Of a DNA stretch of 6,362 nt, positions 1 through 6,362 are shown in pieces. A model generated the notes under the pieces. That model had not been told where the DNA came from. It saw only the letters and a list, made by a program, of their open reading frames with translations, and ran no database searches. Positions within the stretch are counted from its first letter, which is position 1; each line of letters starts with the position of its first letter. The stretch is from Rhodospirillales bacterium (GTDB lineage: Bacteria; Pseudomonadota; Alphaproteobacteria; Acetobacterales; Acetobacteraceae). A program made the position numbers and the translations under genes. The stretch spans positions 1 through 6,362 of the forward strand of contig JAGXAV010000133.1 of the NCBI GenBank assembly GCA_018971455.1, given 5' to 3'.

Positions 1-1
1 C

Positions 2-247
2 AATTTCTTTTTGGTCAACCCGCTGTTCATCCTGTCCGGATTCGCCTTCCCGATCGCGGCCATGCCGGTGTGGCTGCAGTGGTTCACCTACATCAATCCG
101 CTGCGCTATTTCCTGGTCATCATTCGCGCGGAGTTCCTCAAGGGCGTCGGGGTGGGGCTGCTGTGGCCCGACCTGCTGGCGCTCAGCCTGCTGGCGGGTG
201 GGCTGTTGGGACTGAGCGTGGCGCGCTTCCGCAAATCCCTCGATTGA
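2..247 (+). CDS. ABC-2 type transporter permease, C-terminal fragment (5' end outside window)
   Basis: This is the last 81 residues of an integral membrane permease subunit of an ABC-2 type ABC transporter; the frame is open to the left edge and ends at TGA 245-247. What is visible is a hydrophobic stretch at about fragment residues 4-20 containing LSGFAFPIAAMP, then the amphipathic WLQWFTYINPLRYF segment, then a short polar loop with RAEFLKGVG. A final membrane helix (LLALSLLAGGLLGLSV) follows, ending in a basic cytoplasmic tail (RFRKSLD). The 'SG-F-FP-MP-WLQ' and 'NPLRYF-IIR-FLKG' arrangement is characteristic of the last two helices of the YhhJ/YbhR/YbhS-like ABC-2 family, which export drugs or other small molecules together with an ATPase and often an HlyD-type adaptor. 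Those partners would lie to the left and are not seen. An in-frame TTG at 11 is not the start, because the homologous region continues upstream. Family confidence is high; substrate is unknown. Confidence 0.88.
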   Translation, partial: NFFLVNPLFILSGFAFPIAAMPVWLQWFTYINPLRYFLVIIRAEFLKGVGVGLLWPDLLALSLLAGGLLGLSVARFRKSLD

Positions 248-313
248 GGCTGCCCGCAGCCGCCATGGTGCCGGTATCGAGAATGATCTAGCCTTGCAAC
301 CGGACGCCGCCCA

Positions 314-342
314 CCGGCCGGCCACGGCGCGGCCAGGCCCGG
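314..342 (+). other. imperfect GC-rich hairpin in the permease-monooxygenase spacer
   Basis: In the 130-nt gap between the permease stop and the monooxygenase start, 314-323 (CCGGCCGGCC) can pair with 331-342 as a stem of about ten base pairs interrupted by single-base bulges, around a seven-base loop. There is no T run after it, so it is not a standard intrinsic terminator. It may simply reflect high GC content, or may weakly separate the two transcription units. No convincing promoter was seen in the spacer. Confidence 0.22.
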
Positions 343-377
343 CGCAACAAGGCACACGACGGAAAAGACCGAGCCCC

Positions 378-1877
378 ATGAACGACACCGAGACGCTGAC
401 CAGAAACCTGCAGACGGCCGAGCATTTCGACGTGGTGATCGTAGGCGCCGGGATATCGGGCGTGGGCGGTGCCTATCATCTGACGCGGCAATGCCCGGAC
501 CGGCGCTTCGTCGTGCTCGAGGCACAGGGCACGTTCGGCGGCACCTGGACCACGCACAAATATCCCGGCATCCGCTCGGACAGCGACCTGCACACCTTCG
601 GCTACCGCTTCAAGCCCTGGACCAGCGCGCCGATCGCGACGGCGGCCGAAATCCTCACCTACATGGGCGAGGTGATCGAGGAGAACGGTCTCGGCCACCA
701 CATCCGGTACGGGCACCGCATCGTCGCGGCCAACTGGTCGAGCGCGAGCCAGACCTGGCGGATCGAGGCGCGACGCACCGATACCGACGAGACACTGTGG
801 TTCAGCGCCAATTTCCTCTGGATGTGCCAGGGCTATTACCGCCACTCCGAGGGATACACGCCGGACTGGCCGGGCATGGCGGAGTACAAGGGGCGCATCG
901 TTCATCCGCAGACCTGGCCGGAGGATCTCGACTACACGGGCAGGAGCGTCATCGTCATCGGCTCGGGCGCGACGGCGGCGACCGTCATCCCCGCGATCGC
1001 CGGCGCGGCAGGGCATGTGACCATGCTGCAACGTTCGCCGACCTATTTCTCGCCCGGGCGCAACGCCAACGAACTGGCGGAGATGCTGCGCACGCTGAAG
1101 GTGGACGAGGCGTGGATTCACGAAATCGTCCGGCGGAAGATTCTCTACGATCAGGCCGCGTTCACCCGCCGCTGCATGGCCGAGCCCGAGAAGGTTCAGC
1201 AGGAGCTTCTCGCCGCGGTACGGGCCCATCTCGGGCCCGAGTACGACGTCGCGCAGCACTTCACGCCGACATACCGGCCATGGCGGCAGCGTCTGGCCGT
1301 GGTGCCCGATGGCGACCTGTTCAAGGGCATCGCCGCCGGCAAAGCCTCCGTGGTGACCGACGAGATCGAGCGTTTCACCGAGACGGGGATCCTGCTGAAA
1401 TCAGGCCAGGCGCTGGAGGCCGACATCATCGTCACCGCCACCGGCTTCAATCTCTGCGTCCTCGGGGACATCGATTTCACCATCGACGGCCGGAAGCTCG
1501 CCTTCCACGAGACCGTCACCTATCGCGGCATGATGTTCACCGGCGTGCCCAACATGGTCTGGGTGTTCGGCTATTTTCGCGCGAGCTGGACGCTGCGCGC
1601 CGATCTGGTGAGCGATTTCGTCTGCAAGCTGCTCACGCACATGCGGTCAATCGGCAAGCGGCAGGTGGGCGTGGCGCTGCGGCCGGAAGACAGCGACATG
1701 CCGCTGCTGGACTGGATCGATCCCGAGAACTTCAATCCGGGCTACATGATGCGCGGCATGCACCTGCTGCCCCGGCGCGGCGACAAGGCAGAATGGATGC
1801 ACAACCAGGATTACTGGGCCGAGAAGGACGAAATTCCGGCCATCGATCTCGATGACGCGGCGTTCGTCTATCGCTAG
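378..1877 (+). CDS. FAD-dependent EthA-like Baeyer-Villiger / flavin-containing monooxygenase
   Basis: A complete 499-residue class B flavoprotein monooxygenase. It is expected to use FAD, NADPH and O2 to insert oxygen next to a ketone or to oxidise S or N atoms. Visible motifs are the FAD Rossmann motif GAGISG (residues 23-28), the GGTW-YPG-RSDSD block (54-70) typical of BVMOs, and the BVMO fingerprint with Y170, G172, H176, W180 and P181 (consensus F-x-G-x3-H-x3-W-P, Y replacing F). The second, NADPH-binding, motif is GSGATA (195-200), and an ATG-F-N motif lies near residue 355. Overall length and wording (HPQ-WPEDLDY, VTMLQRSPTY, SWTLRADLVS-FVCKLL) resemble mycobacterial EthA (about 490 residues), as recalled rather than aligned. 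The start at ATG 378 is chosen because the conserved region begins 16 residues later; the frame extends to TTG 294, but those 28 residues are low-complexity and Pro/Arg-rich. The ribosome-binding site is weak (GGA at 361, GAG at 371). No adjacent EthR-like regulator is visible. Physiological substrate is unknown. Confidence 0.93.
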   Translation: MNDTETLTRNLQTAEHFDVVIVGAGISGVGGAYHLTRQCPDRRFVVLEAQGTFGGTWTTHKYPGIRSDSDLHTFGYRFKPWTSAPIATAAEILTYMGEVIEENGLGHHIRYGHRIVAANWSSASQTWRIEARRTDTDETLWFSANFLWMCQGYYRHSEGYTPDWPGMAEYKGRIVHPQTWPEDLDYTGRSVIVIGSGATAATVIPAIAGAAGHVTMLQRSPTYFSPGRNANELAEMLRTLKVDEAWIHEIVRRKILYDQAAFTRRCMAEPEKVQQELLAAVRAHLGPEYDVAQHFTPTYRPWRQRLAVVPDGDLFKGIAAGKASVVTDEIERFTETGILLKSGQALEADIIVTATGFNLCVLGDIDFTIDGRKLAFHETVTYRGMMFTGVPNMVWVFGYFRASWTLRADLVSDFVCKLLTHMRSIGKRQVGVALRPEDSDMPLLDWIDPENFNPGYMMRGMHLLPRRGDKAEWMHNQDYWAEKDEIPAIDLDDAAFVYR

Positions 1878-1894
1878 AACGACATCGCCGTAGG

Positions 1895-1918
1895 GCGCCT
1901 CGCGCGGCGGGCAGGCGC
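1895..1918. terminator. possible bidirectional terminator hairpin between convergent genes
   Basis: The stops of the monooxygenase (1877) and the convergent sulfotransferase (1918-1920) are separated by only 40 bases. GCGCCT at 1895-1900 is the exact reverse complement of AGGCGC at 1913-1918, giving a 6-bp stem with a 12-base loop. An alternative small stem pairs GGCGC 1914-1918 with GCGCC 1922-1926. Neither has a T tract on either strand, so termination may be Rho-dependent. The position is right for a shared terminator; the structure itself is weak. Confidence 0.25.
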
Positions 1919-2814
1919 TACGCGCCCGCTCCGGATGTCAGCCAGGCAGCGCAATCGGCGCCCAGCTTCGCCAGCGCCTTTTCCTCATACCGCGCGCAAT
2001 CCGCCTCGGTCAGCACGTCGCGCCAGCGGCCATTGACGCCCTTGTTGATGAAGCTTTCAGCCCCGCCATCCCACATCGCGCCGCCCAGCGGGGCCGCGTC
2101 GGCGGCGTGGGCCTTCATCCAGGCGAAGGTGCAGTGCTCGACCTGCGCGGGAAACAGCGTTTCATCGACCGCAATGCCCAGGAACGCGGCCAGGGCGCGC
2201 ATCTCGCCGGCGAGGTCGCGGCGCAGATCCTCGAAATGCATGATCTTCACATTGGGCAGGTCCCGGATCGCCCACCATGAGGAGACATTGTCCCAGAAGG
2301 ACCAGAACGGATAGCCATCGAAGTCGAGCCATTCGAGGAAATACTGCCGGATCGACGGGTTCGGCCGGTCCAGCCGCGGGCCCTGCAGGCCGGGCGTATC
2401 GTTGATGATCCGATACCACATGTCGTTGGCGGAGACATGGTGGTTGTAAAGACTCCACAGCACGTCGCGGCCGTCGCGGGCGATGTAGAGGTATTTCGCC
2501 TGCGGGGTGAAAGCCAGGGCGTCGACCGGCAGATGCGTCTTGATGAAGCGCCGGTGCGTCTGCGCCGCCAGCATCTCCAGCTTGACCGCCGCCGGCGGGG
2601 CGCGCAGGTCGAGCCAGGGCGACATTTCGTGCACATGCAAATCCGGCTGCCCGCCGAACAGCAGTTGGCCGACGATCTGCTGCACCCATGTGGTGCCCGA
2701 TTTGCCGTAGGTTCCGATGACGATGTCGTCGTCACGGAAGACGAAATCGTTCCAGACGGTGCTGTTGAAATGGTGGTTGTGAAGCTCCCGCGTCTTGACC
2801 GGCCAGTTCGGAAT
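1918..2814 (-). CDS. PAPS-dependent sulfotransferase with non-canonical (ATT) or damaged start
   Basis: A cytosolic-type sulfotransferase (Sulfotransfer_1 fold), expected to transfer sulfate from PAPS to a hydroxyl or amine acceptor. Numbered from ATT 2814 it has 298 residues, normal for the family. Landmarks are the N-terminal WPVKTRELHNHH block (4-15) and the 5'-phosphosulfate P-loop TYGKSGTTW (35-43). Next come the catalytic-His motif KTHLP (H94) and the 3'-phosphate site YIARDGRDVLWS (R113, S121). The C-terminal INKGVNGRW motif (K258, G259, G262) matches the RKGxxGxW signature. The frame has no ATG, GTG or TTG between the in-frame TGA at 2856-2854 and GTG 2685-2683, and that GTG lies after the P-loop. 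ATT 2814 is preferred because GAAGGGGGG (2829-2821) sits six bases before it and the family N-terminus begins there. A start-codon mutation or a one-base indel (GTG at 2819-2817 is one base out of phase) are the alternatives. It lies downstream of the aminotransferase gene. Family assignment is strong; start and substrate are uncertain. Confidence 0.88.
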   Translation of the reverse strand: MPNWPVKTRELHNHHFNSTVWNDFVFRDDDIVIGTYGKSGTTWVQQIVGQLLFGGQPDLHVHEMSPWLDLRAPPAAVKLEMLAAQTHRRFIKTHLPVDALAFTPQAKYLYIARDGRDVLWSLYNHHVSANDMWYRIINDTPGLQGPRLDRPNPSIRQYFLEWLDFDGYPFWSFWDNVSSWWAIRDLPNVKIMHFEDLRRDLAGEMRALAAFLGIAVDETLFPAQVEHCTFAWMKAHAADAAPLGGAMWDGGAESFINKGVNGRWRDVLTEADCARYEEKALAKLGADCAAWLTSGAGA

Positions 2815-2820
2815 GACACG

Positions 2821-2829
2821 CCCCCCTTC
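2821..2829 (-). promoter_or_regulatory. Shine-Dalgarno-like purine tract deciding the sulfotransferase start
   Basis: On the - strand GAAGGGGGG (2829-2821) is followed by six bases (CGTGTC) and then ATT at 2814-2812, an ideal spacing for translation initiation at that ATT. The tract contains a run of six G, a place where sequencing or replication slippage could alter the frame. A GTG at 2819-2817 is also nearby but is out of frame and too close to the G run. Confidence 0.5.
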
Positions 2830-2899
2830 GGTGACCGACGCTTCAGCTGTGCATCAGATTTTGCGACGGTGTCGCCCGCCCGGATCGGTCCGTCAAGCC

Positions 2900-2925
2900 G
2901 GCCGGCGGGCAGGCCCCCGCCGGCC
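2900..2925 (-). terminator. perfect 10-bp GC hairpin after the aminotransferase gene
   Basis: GGCCGGCGGG at 2900-2909 and CCCGCCGGCC at 2916-2925 are perfect reverse complements around a six-base loop (2910-2915). The structure begins 17 bases past the aminotransferase stop in the direction of transcription. The bases after it on the - strand (GGCTTGACG) are not a T tract, so intrinsic termination is doubtful; it could instead be an intercistronic mRNA-processing or stabilising element. A smaller stem, CGGCC 2921-2925 with GGCCG 2929-2933, shares the right arm and is mutually exclusive with it. Confidence 0.4.
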
Positions 2926-2942
2926 ATCGGCCGACCGCGGGC

Positions 2943-4103
2943 TCAGCGCGCGCCGCCCGGTGATATGACGCGGCGAAACGCGGCGACGAAATGATCGACA
3001 TCCTGCTCGTCATTGTAGACGTGCGGGCTGATCCGCAGGCGGCCCAGGCGCGGCGCGGCATAGGCGCGCTCGGCCTCCAGCCGTTCGACCAGCCGGTCCG
3101 GCATGCCCTTGGGAAAGCCGAGGGACAGGATATGCGGGGCACGCACGCGCGCGTCGGGCACCAGCGCGCCGAGATTGCCGAGCCCCTCGGCGAGCCGGCC
3201 GGTCAGCGCGCGAAGCCGCTCGGTGATGGCCTGCGCCCCCCATTGGCCGACCATTTCCATGCCGATCGCCGCCATTTCCATGCTGATGAAATGATCGCGT
3301 TCGCCCATGTCGAAACGCCGCGCGCCGGTGACGAAGCCCGTGTCGCGCATGTAGGGCGTGTGATCGGCATTGACGGCGCGGCGGCCGAAGGCGGTCTGCT
3401 CCAGCGGGATTCCGCCCTGGTGGCGCCTGGCGACATACAGGAAGGCGCGGCCATACGGCCCCAGCACCCATTTGTAGGTCGGGTAGACAAGGTAGTCCGG
3501 ATCGAGGGTTTTGACATCCAGCGGCAGAACGCCGGCACTGTGCGTGGCATCGACCAGCAGCGCCGCACCCTGCGCGCGCAGGGCGGCGGCGACGGAGGCG
3601 AGGTCGATGACGCCGCCATCGGACCAGTGCACGGAGGCGATCGACGCGAGGCTGACCGGCGGGCCCGGCCGGGCGATGGCCGCGAGCACCGCTGCGGTCC
3701 AGTCGCCATCGCCGGGCTGGGCGACGATTTCGACGACGAACCCCTGATCGGGCGCCCGCGTCATCCACTCCAGAACCGGCGAGGAGTGATCCTCCGCCAG
3801 CACCAGCACGCGCGAGCCGCGCGGGACGGTCAGCGTCTTGGCGGCGGTGGCAACGCCGTAGCTCACCGAGGGAATGATGGCGACATCCTCGGGGTCGGCG
3901 TTGATCAGGGCGGCTGCGGCGCGCCGGGTGCGCTCATGAATGCCGGCGGCGAATTCGGGGGCGAGCGTCCAGGGCTGCCCCTTGCGGCCGACCCCGATGC
4001 GGCCCGCCTCCTGGCTGGCGCGCGGCAGCGGCGACCACGCGGCGGCGTTGAGGTAGCTGATGTCGCGCGGCATGTCGAAAGCGTCGCGTTGGGAGGCAAG
4101 CAT
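2943..4103 (-). CDS. class V PLP-dependent aminotransferase-fold enzyme
   Basis: A 386-residue fold-type I PLP enzyme of the aminotransferase class V group (NifS/kynureninase/isopenicillin-N-epimerase-like), expected to be cytosolic. Visible features are an N-terminal YLNAAAWSPLP substrate-loop motif (residues 17-27), the SVSYGVATAA segment (79-88) that usually contacts the PLP phosphate, and VDATHSAG (184-191) with the pyridine-N aspartate D185 and H188. The Schiff-base lysine is K211 in YPTYKWVLGPYG, and a C-terminal RISPHVYND (357-365) offers the likely substrate-carboxylate arginine R357. The protein contains no cysteine, so it lacks the catalytic Cys of group II cysteine desulfurases and is not expected to be a SufS/CsdA. 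Reaction and substrate cannot be set from sequence. The start at ATG 4103 is supported by AGGAG (4114-4110) at six-base spacing. The frame extends to ATG 4172, but that would add 23 atypical residues encoded by a hairpin region. It lies 79 nt after katG and upstream of the sulfotransferase, possibly cotranscribed with both. Confidence 0.9.
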   Translation of the reverse strand: MLASQRDAFDMPRDISYLNAAAWSPLPRASQEAGRIGVGRKGQPWTLAPEFAAGIHERTRRAAAALINADPEDVAIIPSVSYGVATAAKTLTVPRGSRVLVLAEDHSSPVLEWMTRAPDQGFVVEIVAQPGDGDWTAAVLAAIARPGPPVSLASIASVHWSDGGVIDLASVAAALRAQGAALLVDATHSAGVLPLDVKTLDPDYLVYPTYKWVLGPYGRAFLYVARRHQGGIPLEQTAFGRRAVNADHTPYMRDTGFVTGARRFDMGERDHFISMEMAAIGMEMVGQWGAQAITERLRALTGRLAEGLGNLGALVPDARVRAPHILSLGFPKGMPDRLVERLEAERAYAAPRLGRLRISPHVYNDEQDVDHFVAAFRRVISPGGAR

Positions 4104-4109
4104 GATCAG

Positions 4110-4114
4110 CTCCT
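4110..4114 (-). promoter_or_regulatory. Shine-Dalgarno site of the aminotransferase gene
   Basis: AGGAG on the - strand (4114-4110) lies six bases before ATG 4103-4101. It fixes the start of the PLP enzyme at 4103 rather than at the upstream ATG codons at 4172 and 4169, which have no comparable site. Confidence 0.75.
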
Positions 4115-4133
4115 GTGCGGGATCGGGCGTCAC

Positions 4134-4167
4134 GCCCGGGCACGGCCTCGCCTGGCCGCACCCGGGC
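4134..4167 (-). terminator. strong 14-bp hairpin in the katG-aminotransferase spacer
   Basis: On the - strand the arms GCCCGGG-TGCGGCC and GGCCGTG-CCCGGGC pair over 14 positions (12 Watson-Crick and two central G-T wobbles) around a six-base loop (AGGCGA), starting 15 bases after the katG stop. No T tract follows, so it is either a terminator of the non-canonical kind or an intercistronic element protecting the katG mRNA and lowering downstream expression. A second stem, CGGGCGT 4124-4130 with ACGCCCG 4132-4138, overlaps its distal arm (4134-4138) and cannot form at the same time. This second stem lies ten bases before the aminotransferase ribosome-binding site. Confidence 0.5.
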
Positions 4168-4182
4168 ATCATTGCGCCGCGA

Positions 4183-6362
<2,180 letters not shown>

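Noticed and set aside
294..377. TTG start for the monooxygenase, adding 28 residues
   Set aside because: The extension is Pro/Arg/Ala-rich and unlike the family, whose conserved FAD motif normally lies within the first 30 residues; ATG 378 fits.
288..1259. - strand open frame (323 codons) opposite the monooxygenase
   Set aside because: It overlaps the well-supported BVMO gene and shows no recognisable motif.
2247..2927. - strand open frame (226 codons) covering the sulfotransferase 5' region, considered as its true N-terminus
   Set aside because: Its Ser/Thr/Arg-rich translation is a shifted reading of the sulfotransferase; the ATG lies within the hairpin arms, and the conserved N-terminal block is in the other frame.
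4104..4172. N-terminal 23-residue extension of the aminotransferase from ATG 4172
   Set aside because: The extension falls in the intercistronic hairpin, lacks family similarity and a ribosome-binding site, while ATG 4103 has AGGAG at ideal spacing.

Overview
This is a GC-rich window with dense, codon-biased genes, strongly C/G at third positions, and family signatures typical of a Gram-negative proteobacterium. An alphaproteobacterium is my best guess, by inference only. No rRNA, tRNA, CRISPR array, insertion sequence or integration signature is visible. The window holds five protein-coding genes in two convergent blocks and reads as an ordinary chromosomal accessory/metabolic region.

The left block is on the + strand. 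It opens with the 3' end of an ABC-2 type transporter permease (to 247). A roughly 130-nt spacer follows, then a complete FAD/NADPH flavoprotein monooxygenase of the EthA-like Baeyer-Villiger type (378-1877). It carries both Rossmann motifs and a near-consensus BVMO fingerprint.

The right block is on the - strand, read from the right edge leftwards. It contains katG (catalase-peroxidase, missing only its first residues beyond the window edge), a class V PLP-dependent aminotransferase-fold enzyme, and a PAPS-dependent sulfotransferase. The gaps are 79 nt (katG to aminotransferase) and about 128 nt (aminotransferase to sulfotransferase), and each holds a strong GC-rich hairpin without a T tract. 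The three genes could be one transcript with structured spacers, or hairpin-separated units. The sequence does not decide. The sulfotransferase and the monooxygenase converge with about 40 nt between stop codons.

The most notable point is the sulfotransferase start. The reading frame clearly includes the PAPS-binding P-loop and the family N-terminus, but between the upstream in-frame stop and the P-loop there is no ATG, GTG or TTG in frame. The best-placed initiator is an ATT at 2814-2812 (- strand), preceded at six bases by a purine-rich ribosome-binding site. A default gene call would start at the GTG at 2685 and lose the cofactor loop. The cause may be true ATT initiation, a start-codon mutation or a small indel.

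Functionally, katG removes peroxide, the monooxygenase oxidises ketones, sulfides or similar groups, and the sulfotransferase adds sulfate to an acceptor. No shared pathway can be proven from sequence. I found no convincing new defence, mobile or RNA system here.
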